Source of the DNA: Sphingobacterium phlebotomi
GTDB taxonomy: Bacteria > Bacteroidota > Bacteroidia > Sphingobacteriales > Sphingobacteriaceae
Direction of reading: 5' to 3'
Assembly (NCBI RefSeq): GCF_008180195.1
Contig: NZ_VTAV01000024.1
Span: 1-44,422 of the forward strand
Length of the DNA: 44,422 nt
Part shown: piece after piece, positions 25,030 to 32,102 of the stretch
Layout: each line of letters starts with the position of its first letter
Position numbering within the stretch: position 1 is the stretch's first letter
Notes under the pieces: model-generated
Databases searched by the model: none
Told to the model about the DNA's origin: nothing
The model's input: only the letters and a program-made list of their open reading frames with translations
Translations under genes and position numbers: made by a program

Positions 25030-25044
25030 CGTTCCTAATTTAAT

Positions 25045-25060
25045 ATCGCAATATTACGAT
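25045..25060 (-). promoter_or_regulatory. Putative ArsR operator upstream of arsR
   Basis: ATCGCAATATTACGAT is an imperfect inverted repeat (ATCG and CGAT ends) within an AT-rich stretch, 15 nt before the arsR start. It fits an autoregulatory ArsR site. The same core recurs at 24662-24677. Confidence 0.65.
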
Positions 25061-25103
25061 AATATTTTTAAACATCAAAATGAATTCCACCCTTTACCAT
25101 TAT

Positions 25104-25364
25104 TCATAATCTAAAGGTTAGTAAAATTGCAGAAATAAAAAAGCCTGGTTCGGATAACAAATTTGGAGCTTGAACCCTCTTTTCTGCTTCTTCCTCCGAA
25201 ATACCTCTCCGCATCATAACTGTTTTCCATTCGTCAAAGATATTTGCGCTCCATTTTGGAGTATAGAGGTCATAGTGTGCGAACCAAAGCAAGAGATCAC
25301 GTATAATGACCGGATAGATGACATTCGTATCCAGGACAGCCGTAAATCTTACACTATGAATCAT
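25104..25364 (-). pseudogene. Truncated copy of the PIN toxin
   Basis: The start (MIHSVRFTAVLDTNVIYP) and about 67 codons are nearly identical to the toxin at 19310-19873. Homology ends after VQAPN near 25162, and 18 foreign codons follow (SEPGFFISAILLTFRL among them). The second acidic PIN motif (PDPNDCH) and the C-terminal half are missing, so the enzyme should be dead. The breakpoint borders the ars operon region, so the ars cargo and this truncation may come from the same rearrangement. Confidence 0.8.
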
Positions 25365-25809
25365 AGAGCCCAAGATCTTCGTCAAGATTCATCATATCGA
25401 TCAGATGGCTTTTCTGCTCAGCTTTCATCTGCTTTTTGTATTCTACCACGTCTTCGAAAACTATTCTGCGGTGCTTTCCTACTTTTGTATATTGGATCTT
25501 CCCTTCTTCAAGTAGCTTAACCAAGTGAGGGCGGGAACAGCCAAGCATTTCGGCAGCCTTTTGCGTAGTCACCTCCGTAGCGAGCGGCACAATCGAGATC
25601 GGCTTTCCCTCGGACATAGCTTTCAGAATACCGCCAAATAGCTTAAGCGCCCGTAAAGGCACCACTATTTTGTCTTTAGTCTCTTCTATTTCAATTTCAG
25701 TCTTTTCTGCACTTAGCTGTTCAATAACAGATGCCAATGAATCGTATGATTCCATGGCAACTTTCTGTTCTGCTTTTGAAGGTCTGTTAATTCTATCTAA
25801 GGTTTCCAT
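25354..25809 (-). CDS. HTH antitoxin, second copy (orphaned)
   Basis: The 151-residue protein differs from the antitoxin at 19863-20318 at only a few positions (for example MESYDSLASV for MQSYDSLAAV). It keeps the helix-turn-helix TTQKAAEMLGCSRPHLVKLL and the acidic tail. Its own toxin gene is truncated. It could still repress both TA promoters and neutralise the intact toxin, adding antitoxin dosage. Upstream it shares the same -7 box and direct repeats. Confidence 0.8.
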   Translation of the reverse strand: METLDRINRPSKAEQKVAMESYDSLASVIEQLSAEKTEIEIEETKDKIVVPLRALKLFGGILKAMSEGKPISIVPLATEVTTQKAAEMLGCSRPHLVKLLEEGKIQYTKVGKHRRIVFEDVVEYKKQMKAEQKSHLIDMMNLDEDLGLYDS

Positions 25810-25833
25810 GTCGATCGTGTTTCTTTTTCACTA

Positions 25834-25866
25834 CAAAAATAAACGAAATATTCGAAATAAACGAAA
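25834..25866 (-). promoter_or_regulatory. TA promoter and putative operator, copy 2
   Basis: The TATTTTTG box (plus 25834-25841) and the AAATAAACGAAA direct repeats (25837-25848, 25855-25866) match those at 20343-20375 with the same 18-bp spacing. The two antitoxins probably regulate both loci. Confidence 0.6.
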
Positions 25867-25900
25867 AAAATGTTTTATTGATAACATTACTTCAGTAACC

Positions 25901-26404
25901 TTATCGCTCAATAATTGCCCTTATCTCATCCACGCAAGCTCTATCAATATCGAAAATATTGGAATCCTCCTCCCGACAGTGCTGCAGCTTCTCAATAACA
26001 TCATCTCCCCTAAGATTTCTCAGCATGTTCCGGTCCAGTTCTGGAACAATCTCTATCTGTAGTGCTTCTAGATCGACAGATCTCACCTGATTTATATGTA
26101 TATAAATACTATCATTCAACGGCAGAAATCCTTTCTTTCTTAAACTGGGCCGCAGGCTGCCGTCGTCCAGAAGTGGAACGTCAATACCGATCTTCATTAT
26201 CGCGTAATCCCATTGATCGGTAAATACATACATCACGGCCGTTAAATCTTCCTGCGACTTCGCTTGCTGTGGAAAGCCGGCCGCATCCCGCTTCTTGGTG
26301 ACCTCTGCTAGTTCCAGTCCCCGCTTTTGGATGGCTTCCCTGTCTAGGTCTTTCTTTCTAGAGGTAGCTTTGTTGTTGTTTCTTTTGAAAAAGTTGAACA
26401 TCAT
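25901..26404 (-). CDS. Module 4, 168-aa family protein (167 aa)
   Basis: This full-length copy of the module 1 protein has one residue fewer (RNNNKATSRK for RNDKNKATPRK). It has scattered changes such as NDSIYIHINQVRSV for NESVYIHVSQIRSV, and a diverged end (DRACVDEIRAIIER). The basic MMFNFFKRN start and the YVFTDQWDYAIMKIGIDVPL core are conserved. The upstream 201-aa gene has lost its 5' two thirds, and the antitoxin gene follows downstream. Function is unknown. Confidence 0.65.
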   Translation of the reverse strand: MMFNFFKRNNNKATSRKKDLDREAIQKRGLELAEVTKKRDAAGFPQQAKSQEDLTAVMYVFTDQWDYAIMKIGIDVPLLDDGSLRPSLRKKGFLPLNDSIYIHINQVRSVDLEALQIEIVPELDRNMLRNLRGDDVIEKLQHCREEDSNIFDIDRACVDEIRAIIER

Positions 26405-26416
26405 CGTTTTGTTTAT

Positions 26417-26608
26417 TTAATCTTCCCACTCTTCACTCCGTACCTTAAAATTTTCATGCAGATAAGACAGTTCATCGGTCAAGTATTTCTCGATATGTCC
26501 TCGTATTGCATTGAAATCATAATCGTCCAAAGAATAGGTTTGTAGCGGGGTGCTGTCTTCATCCCCATCTTCACAGTGGCTCAAAAGCTCTCTACTCTCA
26601 TTCTTAAT
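26417..26608 (-). pseudogene. Module 4, C-terminal fragment of the 201-aa gene
   Basis: About 63 codons remain, from KNESRELLSHCEDGDEDS through DDYDFNAIRGHIEKYL to SEEWED and the natural stop. The first about 135 codons are gone, and the LpxL-like gene now ends 10 nt upstream. The central variant is the CEDGDED type of module 2, not the HEDDE type of module 1. Confidence 0.75.
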
Positions 26609-26617
26609 TTACGGTTA

Positions 26618-27574
26618 TTATATCTGCTTAAGGAATTCTCGTCTCAGCGTTTCCATTTTGTTAAACTGACTAGTGGAAACTTCTGCATATTTCCCGGAGA
26701 CAATATCCAATAGCATATTTTTCTCTTTTGCGTAGACGGGCAACCATACGGGCTTTTCAGCAGTGTGTTGCATATCGGGTACAATTTTATCGATTAGTCT
26801 GGGAATACATTCCCACTGCAGGATTTCCTCCGCAGAGAGTTCTTCTAACATTTGGTAACAGTATTGCATAGCGGCGGAATATTGCTCCCGGTTGTTTACG
26901 AATAGGTCTCCCCTGCTCCGTACCGTCAGTTTTTCGCCTTCCGTTGTAAGAACAACCGGACAGATGGGCACACCGCTCAATTGACTTAGTATGGCCATTC
27001 CCATGCGTACATCCAAAGGCTTGTTATGTACATGGATCTGTGTCCATCCTCTCTCTCCATTCCCTCCTTCTTCCCCATCGACATAACAGATAACGTGGTA
27101 TCCTTTTTTCAACAGTTGCTTTAGCTGTATAAGGGATCTTGAGCCGCTGGATCTTACAAACTGCAGTTCGCTCGCATTCGGCTCCCGTCCGAAACTTCTT
27201 TTGAACTGCTGCATATACATGGGATATTGCTCTTCGAACACGTCGTCTTTAAGCAAGATGGCGATACCGTATCCTCGCCTGATAAGTGCTCGCGCCATGA
27301 TCGCATAAGGGCCGATATGGAAGCATGCCCATATCCGGGGGCCCTCCACCTTGGGCAGCTGTTCTTCCAATTGTGGTAGGAAGGTATTGTCGAGTTTGAA
27401 ATGTTCCTGTTGAAGATAGCGTTGGTGAATGTGTACCAACCGTAGTATGGATTCGTAGCTGTCTACCAATTTCCAGTGGTACAGCATGGAAGCTAGTTTG
27501 ACACTCTGGTTCCAGAAGATATGGTCATCTTTTGCCGCAGGTGTTGCCGGTAAAATATTTGGAGTGCTGTTCAT
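26618..27574 (-). CDS. Module 4, LpxL/HtrB-like protein (intact copy)
   Basis: The product has 318 residues and aligns with the module 1 protein from end to end. It has substitutions such as ATPAAKDDHIFWN near the N-terminus, ACFHIGPY for ASFHIGPY, and GGNGERGWTQ for DSVEKGWTK. The His motif, the CYVDGEEG segment and RMGMAILSQLSGVPI are kept, and again Ala stands where the catalytic acid of LpxL would be. With module 1 it is one of two copies that could supply function to the damaged modules. It is preceded by the divergent peptide gene and the conserved hairpin. Confidence 0.65.
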   Translation of the reverse strand: MNSTPNILPATPAAKDDHIFWNQSVKLASMLYHWKLVDSYESILRLVHIHQRYLQQEHFKLDNTFLPQLEEQLPKVEGPRIWACFHIGPYAIMARALIRRGYGIAILLKDDVFEEQYPMYMQQFKRSFGREPNASELQFVRSSGSRSLIQLKQLLKKGYHVICYVDGEEGGNGERGWTQIHVHNKPLDVRMGMAILSQLSGVPICPVVLTTEGEKLTVRSRGDLFVNNREQYSAAMQYCYQMLEELSAEEILQWECIPRLIDKIVPDMQHTAEKPVWLPVYAKEKNMLLDIVSGKYAEVSTSQFNKMETLRREFLKQI

Positions 27575-27594
27575 ATTTGATTTCAGTTAGTAAA

Positions 27595-27615
27595 AAGGGT
27601 GTCCGGATCACCCTT
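27595..27615 (-). terminator. Module 4 attenuator-like hairpin
   Basis: The AAGGGTG/CACCCTT stem and TCCGGAT loop are retained between the divergent peptide gene and the intact LpxL-like gene, followed on the minus strand by TTTTT. Confidence 0.55.
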
Positions 27616-27634
27616 GATCTAGAATTAGCTTGAT

Positions 27635-27757
27635 TTAAACGTAGTAAAAATTACATTTTCGATCGCTGCCGATCAGTAGATCCAGACCTTTTCTCGCATC
27701 TAGTATGTTTGTGGCTATTTGAGCTACGTGCTGGATTTCATGAATAAATTGTTCCAT
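27635..27757 (-). CDS. Module 4, divergent 40-aa peptide
   Basis: The product again has exactly 40 residues. It begins MEQFIHEIQHVAQIATNILD, then ARKGLDLLIG, and ends SDRKCNFYYV. Compared with the other copies most changes are conservative (I/V, S/T, L/F), and the K-C-N-aromatic core is unchanged while the nucleotides differ widely. This is the best evidence that the small frame is translated and under selection. It is the only peptide whose own downstream LpxL-like gene is also of a diverged type. Confidence 0.7.
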   Translation of the reverse strand: MEQFIHEIQHVAQIATNILDARKGLDLLIGSDRKCNFYYV

Positions 27758-27944
27758 GTTCAATTAATTATTTGGGTTTATAAAGAGCACCTATCGATCC
27801 TGGATAGATTGCTGTGTGATCACGCAGCAAATATGCTGTATAAGGATATAGAATTCCAAAAAAAATGTTGAACAGTAGAAAAACAGCAGTTTCGGCCCCG
27901 CGGAAAAAGGCTGAACGGAAGAAAAGTGCGGGTTTGGGAGGAAA
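27758..27944 (-). promoter_or_regulatory. Module 4 conserved leader and promoter
   Basis: The leader carries the GCTGTGTGATCACGCAGC palindrome, CATATTTG, TTTG at 21-nt spacing and the GC-rich far end. Just beyond it (27950-27970) a short stretch resembles the terminator arm of the Rpn-like gene next to module 6. Confidence 0.6.
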
Positions 27945-27991
27945 GAAGTAAATTAAAACAGGCGCTTCTTAATATAACTTTCTTTTGGATA

Positions 27992-28534
27992 TCAACAAAA
28001 CGTCGCTATTGTATTTTCAAGACTTTTCAGTCGTTTTTTCCAAATATTGAACAAAACAACAAGCTGAAGCAGAAAAAATGAGATAATAATAATTAAGGAG
28101 AGATATTTATTAGAATCTATGTTGGTTCCATATGTTAAAAATATCAGAAGTCCCATTAAATAGATTTGTCTTGAAATTATAGAAACTATAGCGTAAGCTT
28201 TAACTTTGGATAGGAAATTTTTTAACGATTCATAGATATTGCTACCATATACAAGGTTCTTTGACAAACGATAGCCCATTAAGTTATGGACAAAAGGCAA
28301 TAGAATTGAAAAAACAAGCAACAGATTGATCCACAATGGCTTTTCGGCACCATCAAGCATAGAATAATAGAAGGCTAAAAAAATGAACCATCCTGCTATT
28401 TCAATAGCAAATTGTTTTCTTAAAGCTTTCAAGACGGGATGCTTATTCTCCGAGAGCATATTTTGAAATTCGATAGCTGAAATAGTGGGAGTTTTTACAG
28501 CGTCCCAAGTTGATTTTAATTCGTTGAACTCCAT
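27992..28534 (-). CDS. Hypothetical membrane protein, ECF-operon partner
   Basis: The 180-residue protein has a soluble N-terminal part of about 40 residues (MEFNELKSTWDAVKTPTISA) and four predicted membrane helices. It starts 4 nt after the end of an ECF sigma gene on the same strand. In Bacteroidota such pairs often encode a sigma factor and a membrane-bound regulator or a co-regulated membrane protein. It lacks a recognisable zinc-binding anti-sigma motif, so the role is inferred only from position. Its stop lies near the right edge of module 4. Confidence 0.6.
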   Translation of the reverse strand: MEFNELKSTWDAVKTPTISAIEFQNMLSENKHPVLKALRKQFAIEIAGWFIFLAFYYSMLDGAEKPLWINLLLVFSILLPFVHNLMGYRLSKNLVYGSNIYESLKNFLSKVKAYAIVSIISRQIYLMGLLIFLTYGTNIDSNKYLSLIIIISFFLLQLVVLFNIWKKRLKSLENTIATFC

Positions 28535-28538
28535 TTTA

Positions 28539-29012
28539 TTAAAATATTATTTTTTGAATTTTTGCCTTTATCCTATTTAACTTAACGCCTACATAGGTTT
28601 CGCTAATACCAATTATGTCTGCAATTTGTTGGTAGCTCAAATCTTCAAGATAGAGAGTTACTATGGCCTTATCGCTGTCGTTAAGTTGTTTTAACGCCGC
28701 AAATAGGCGCTCTTGCCTTAAAACCATATCGTCGTTGGGTGTTTCTTCTGGAAAATCCGGCAAATGAGGAAGATATTCCACTGCATGTCTTTTTTTACGA
28801 AAAGCAGCTATAGCAGTATTCAAGGCAATGCGATATACCCATGTGCTTATTTTTGAGTCGCTCTTAAAGGTTTGACGTGATTTCCAAAGTTGAAAAGTAA
28901 TCTCCTGAAAAAGATCTTCACGATCCTCTTTTACATCACGATACAGTTGACATATCTTGTAAATTATTCCCTGATGCTCTTTAATAAGAAGTAAAAATTG
29001 TGATTCATCCAT
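28539..29012 (-). CDS. ECF-type RNA polymerase sigma factor
   Basis: The ATG ending at 29012 (MDESQFLLLIKEHQ) is preferred. It lies one base after the stop of the serine hydrolase gene, in a TAATATG arrangement. The 157-residue product has sigma region 2 (IYKICQLYRDVKEDREDLFQEITFQLW, shown in part) and region 4 with LEDLSYQQIADIIGISETYV. Its targets are unknown. It is co-transcribed with the upstream serine hydrolase and the downstream membrane protein, an unusual order in which the presumed effector gene precedes the sigma gene. Confidence 0.85.
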   Translation of the reverse strand: MDESQFLLLIKEHQGIIYKICQLYRDVKEDREDLFQEITFQLWKSRQTFKSDSKISTWVYRIALNTAIAAFRKKRHAVEYLPHLPDFPEETPNDDMVLRQERLFAALKQLNDSDKAIVTLYLEDLSYQQIADIIGISETYVGVKLNRIKAKIQKIIF

Positions 29013-29013
29013 A

Positions 29014-30399
29014 TTATTCTTTATTAAAGATAAGAACTTGACCTCTACCTTCTGCCACAAGACCGATTATTTGACCTTCGGTATTTTGCTGGAACGTAAA
29101 TTTTACGTTTACTTTTTTTCCGTAAAACCCTAAAAATGAATCGCTATAAATTTGGAATATCGGATTATTTCCAAGTTTTGCGTACAAATTTTCATTTTCC
29201 GATATGATGAGTAGTTTAGCATCACCATTACTGGAAATATAACTTCCTTTTAGGTTCTCTAATTGATCGAAACTTATTTTTAAATCCCTTTTTATTTCGG
29301 GCAATTTAAATGATTGATTGAATATGATTTTTTCCAAGTCACTCCAAAGTTCATTTACGGGTAATGTTGATATATTACTTAGAATAATGATTGCCATTTC
29401 TTCAGTAGGATACCAAGCAGAAATTGCGGAACAACCAAAGGTTCCACCTCTAACGTAATATGCTAATTTATGGTGATCATTAGCGGGACGAATAAACCAG
29501 CCGTATCCGTAGCCATGATCATTATTATTTAGACCTTTTGTATAAGAGGTAAAAATTTGCTCTCTAATTTCCTTTGCCCACATATTACCTCCGAAACTTT
29601 TTAACCACTTAAACAGGTCATGTGCATTTGAATACATATCTCCTGAACCTTTCATTAAAGAGAAATCCCGGTAGGGGGCTACGATCAAACTGTCTCCCAA
29701 AAGATGGTATGAATAAGACATGTTAGTTATAATTGCTTTAGTGTTGAAGATTCCTGTTTCGCCCATGCCTAAAGGAGTTGTAATCTTTTCCTCGAGTAAA
29801 TTCGTATAGCTCTTCTTGTATGTATTTTCCAATATAGACGCCAGCAAAAAATAACCTGGACTTGAATATTTGACGTCTGTGCCAGGAACAAACATTAATT
29901 TCATTTTAAAAATCTCATCAAGAGCCTGTTGATTATTCAAAGGTAAGAATGACGTCGAAGACCAATAGTCAGCTATTCCTTCGTTATGAGGGATTCCTGA
30001 ACTATGCGAAAGCATTTGTTCAATGGTTATCTTCCGCCATGATGAATCTTTTAATTCAGGATAGAACATTGCAAGCGAATCTTCAAAATTCAGCTTTCCT
30101 TCTTTTACCGCCAAAGCAGTTAGCATCACAGTGAAAGACTTCGTTATTGAGGCTATTTTGAATTTAGAATCAATAGTGAGGGAAGTGTTGTTTTCGTAAG
30201 AGGATTTGCCAAAAGCTTCATTAAAAAGAATTGTATCATTTTTAGCAATTAATACTACACCATTAAAACCAATTCTTTTCTGTTGAATTGTTAAATACTC
30301 TTTTAACAATTTGATATTATTATCATCAACGATTTGAGCCATGCAATACTGTGAGACGCTTAAAAAGCCAACAAAAAGAAGTTTTATATATCCTTTCAT
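29014..30399 (-). CDS. Serine hydrolase of the beta-lactamase/PBP4-like (class C) fold, exported
   Basis: I choose the ATG ending at 30399, which starts a good signal peptide (MKGYIKLLFVGFLSVSQYCMAQ). The longer frame adds 18 residues without signal character. The serine-Lys pair appears as SITK (S84, K87), with a Tyr-Ser-Ser motif in VKYSSPGYFLLA and a downstream HxSSG segment (MLSHSSGIP). These proteins hydrolyse esters or D-amino peptides rather than giving real beta-lactam resistance. The C-terminal 100 residues are a small beta domain. It lies one base from the ECF sigma gene and is the first gene of that operon. Confidence 0.85.
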   Translation of the reverse strand: MKGYIKLLFVGFLSVSQYCMAQIVDDNNIKLLKEYLTIQQKRIGFNGVVLIAKNDTILFNEAFGKSSYENNTSLTIDSKFKIASITKSFTVMLTALAVKEGKLNFEDSLAMFYPELKDSSWRKITIEQMLSHSSGIPHNEGIADYWSSTSFLPLNNQQALDEIFKMKLMFVPGTDVKYSSPGYFLLASILENTYKKSYTNLLEEKITTPLGMGETGIFNTKAIITNMSYSYHLLGDSLIVAPYRDFSLMKGSGDMYSNAHDLFKWLKSFGGNMWAKEIREQIFTSYTKGLNNNDHGYGYGWFIRPANDHHKLAYYVRGGTFGCSAISAWYPTEEMAIIILSNISTLPVNELWSDLEKIIFNQSFKLPEIKRDLKISFDQLENLKGSYISSNGDAKLLIISENENLYAKLGNNPIFQIYSDSFLGFYGKKVNVKFTFQQNTEGQIIGLVAEGRGQVLIFNKE

Positions 30400-30482
30400 A
30401 TTTTCTTTTTTTGTATTATAGGTAGTCGAAATCTCCAAAAACTTACAGATCAACCCGATTTTTTTATTTTATCCTAACTTGC

Positions 30483-30844
30483 ATTCGTGCGGCAATTACG
30501 AATGCAACCTCATATGCTGTCGATAATGGATTAGTCATTAGAAAAGATGACTTCTTATGGTATCCCGAAAAAATGATACAGCCACTATTCGCGATAGAAG
30601 CTTTCTGAACCCTAATTCACGAAAACTAATTTACCTTGCTCCCGAAGAAATGAATCTTGCTATTGCTAAAGTGGTAGAGAACTCGATAGCAATACAACCC
30701 GAAAGTGCTGTTCCTTTAATCGCGAAAATCTTCGGTTATTCGAGAGTAACGGAGGATATGCGAAGATCAATATTAGAATCTATTAATTATGCCATAGAAA
30801 GTCAGAAAATAACAAAAGACGGGGACTTTTTGAAACCGCTATAG
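30483..30844 (+). pseudogene. C-terminal remnant of a DUF4011/DUF3320-type helicase
   Basis: AITNATSYAVDNGLVIRKDD followed by FLWYPEK is in one frame. A shift at an A-run near 30567 continues it as NDTATIRDRSF, and then the diagnostic RKLIYLAPEEMNLAIAKVV and PLIAKIFGYSRVTEDMRR. These segments match the DUF3320 end of large DUF4011-family helicases, which usually exceed 1500 residues. All N-terminal domains are absent, so only a tail remains. A SIR2-like fragment follows 25 nt downstream on the same strand. Such helicases are frequent in defence islands. Confidence 0.65.
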
Positions 30845-30869
30845 TTATCAATAGCTAATCACTTTCATC

Positions 30870-31196
30870 ATGATGGCAATTCAACAAAATAAAATAGCTA
30901 TACTTATTGGAGCTGGAGCAGTTCAAAATGCATGGGAACCTGTTCTTAGTTGCTTTAGGCTGATAAATGGGGCGGAAATTGATTCGTATACTGCCAACTT
31001 TCTATTCGCCAAATCCATCTGTGCGTTGAGACTGTACTCCAAATCGCTTAAAGGCATGGCTCAATTAAATGAAGAACGAGATATGGTTAACGCCATGAAG
31101 GAAATTGTATGTCTTTCGTTAAAAAATGCACAACAAAATGGTACGCTCAAGCCTAGAGAGGAATTCGAGTCAATTTTAAATAATTTGTTGTTCTAA
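30870..31196 (+). pseudogene. N-terminal fragment of a SIR2-like protein
   Basis: The 108-codon frame begins with KIAILIGAGAVQNAWEPVL, where GAGA resembles the NAD-binding loop of SIR2-like domains of defence proteins. It continues with TANFLFAKSICALRLYS and ends abruptly after EFESILNNLLF. Full SIR2-like effectors are far longer and carry a TNxD motif after this point. Homology stops where unrelated minus-strand sequence begins at 31193, so the gene was probably cut by a rearrangement. A short intact gene of unknown function is the alternative. Confidence 0.45.
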
Positions 31197-31264
31197 GAAG
31201 TTTGAAACCATGAAATGGCAGAACCGACGAATACGCCGATAAGCCCAAAAATTGCTTCCAGCAT
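31193..31264 (-). other. Possible remnant: 23-codon hydrophobic frame
   Basis: On the minus strand the frame reads MLEAIFGLIGVFVGSAISWF and stops three codons later. It looks like the N-terminal membrane anchor of a longer protein cut off by the junction with the SIR2-like fragment. It is too short to name, and it may be chance. Confidence 0.25.
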
Positions 31265-31366
31265 GTTATTATCTACGTTTTATAATGATTGGTTATCTAC
31301 GTTTTTTGACAGATATAAAAATACAATTTATTTTGACTTTAATTATTTTTGCTGTCATAAGATTAC

Positions 31367-31374
31367 TATATTTG
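31367..31374 (+). promoter_or_regulatory. -7 box (TATATTTG) of the DUF6934 gene
   Basis: A perfect TAnnTTTG octamer lies 18 nt before the ATG at 31393. A TTTG element ends 15 nt upstream of it. This supports the short leader and the chosen start. Confidence 0.6.
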
Positions 31375-31392
31375 TTCAACAACTAACTGATT

Positions 31393-31839
31393 ATGAATTT
31401 AGAACATTACCAATTTAAGACAAACCATAGTCATCTTGACTTCGAATCCGAAAGTGTGGGACCAAAAGGTAAAATCAAAAAAATTGTCCGTTTCAGTCCT
31501 CAGAATGCAAACGGAATAACTTACTTTAACCTTGGTTTCGGAGATCTTGATACCGAAACTGGTATTATCAGCGATTTATCAAAATCGAATAATGGGGATA
31601 GGGAGAAAATTCTAACGACGATTGCACGTATAGTATTGGTATTTACCGAACATTTTCCAGATGTGATGGTATATGCCCAAGGTAGCACACCTGCAAGAAC
31701 TAGGCTATACCAAATGGGGATATCCGGAAATATTGATGAAATACAGGAAATACTGCACGTGTACGGGTATACGAACGGAAAGTGGCAACTTTTCGAAACA
31801 AAAGTAAATTATGAGGCTTTTTTGGTCTCACGCAAATAA
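31393..31839 (+). CDS. DUF6934-family protein
   Basis: The 148-residue protein begins MNLEHYQFKTNHSHLDFESE and contains NGITYFNLGFGDLD and a conserved PARTRLYQMGI segment, which I match to DUF6934, a family frequent in Bacteroidota accessory regions. It is followed after 32 nt by a 58-codon gene. Two-gene arrangements of this kind have been suspected to be toxin-antitoxin-like, but no activity is established that I know of. It has its own -7 box at 31367-31374. Confidence 0.7.
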   Translation: MNLEHYQFKTNHSHLDFESESVGPKGKIKKIVRFSPQNANGITYFNLGFGDLDTETGIISDLSKSNNGDREKILTTIARIVLVFTEHFPDVMVYAQGSTPARTRLYQMGISGNIDEIQEILHVYGYTNGKWQLFETKVNYEAFLVSRK

Positions 31840-31871
31840 TAGTTATCTTTGTATATAACAGGAGGTTTGAT

Positions 31872-32048
31872 ATGAAAAATCTTGAAAATAAAAAAAACAG
31901 GGACAGTATCCAAAATACAGTGAGTGATTATGGAAACGACCCATATTTTGTTAAAAAAGCAAATAAGTCGAAAGTTTTCTTAGAGAAACACGGTTTTCCC
32001 CAAGAACTCCTTGACAAGAAAAATAAGAATTCTAGCCTTGTTGGATAA
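31872..32048 (+). CDS. 58-aa partner of the DUF6934 gene
   Basis: The frame begins MKNLENKKNRDSIQNTVSDY, contains NDPYFVKKANKSKVFLEKHG and ends SSLVG. The AGGAGG 8 nt before the ATG is one of the few good Shine-Dalgarno sites in the window, and the gene is in the expected place for a DUF6934 partner. The product is small, basic and probably helical. A terminator hairpin follows at 32073-32102. Its function is unknown. Confidence 0.6.
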   Translation: MKNLENKKNRDSIQNTVSDYGNDPYFVKKANKSKVFLEKHGFPQELLDKKNKNSSLVG

Positions 32049-32072
32049 AATAATTTATTAAAAAATTAAAGG

Positions 32073-32102
32073 AAAAGCCGTTCACGAATTAGAATGGCTT
32101 TT
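32073..32102 (+). terminator. Intrinsic terminator after the DUF6934 pair
   Basis: AAAAGCCGTTC (32073-32083) pairs with GAATGGCTTTT (32092-32102) with one G-T wobble and an 8-nt loop. A T-rich stretch (GTCGTTTT) follows. It ends the two-gene unit and lies just outside module 5. Confidence 0.65.

Noticed and set aside
31215..31418. A 67-codon plus-strand frame downstream of the SIR2-like fragment.
   Set aside because: It crosses the DUF6934 promoter and start in another frame, and it has no recognisable protein features.
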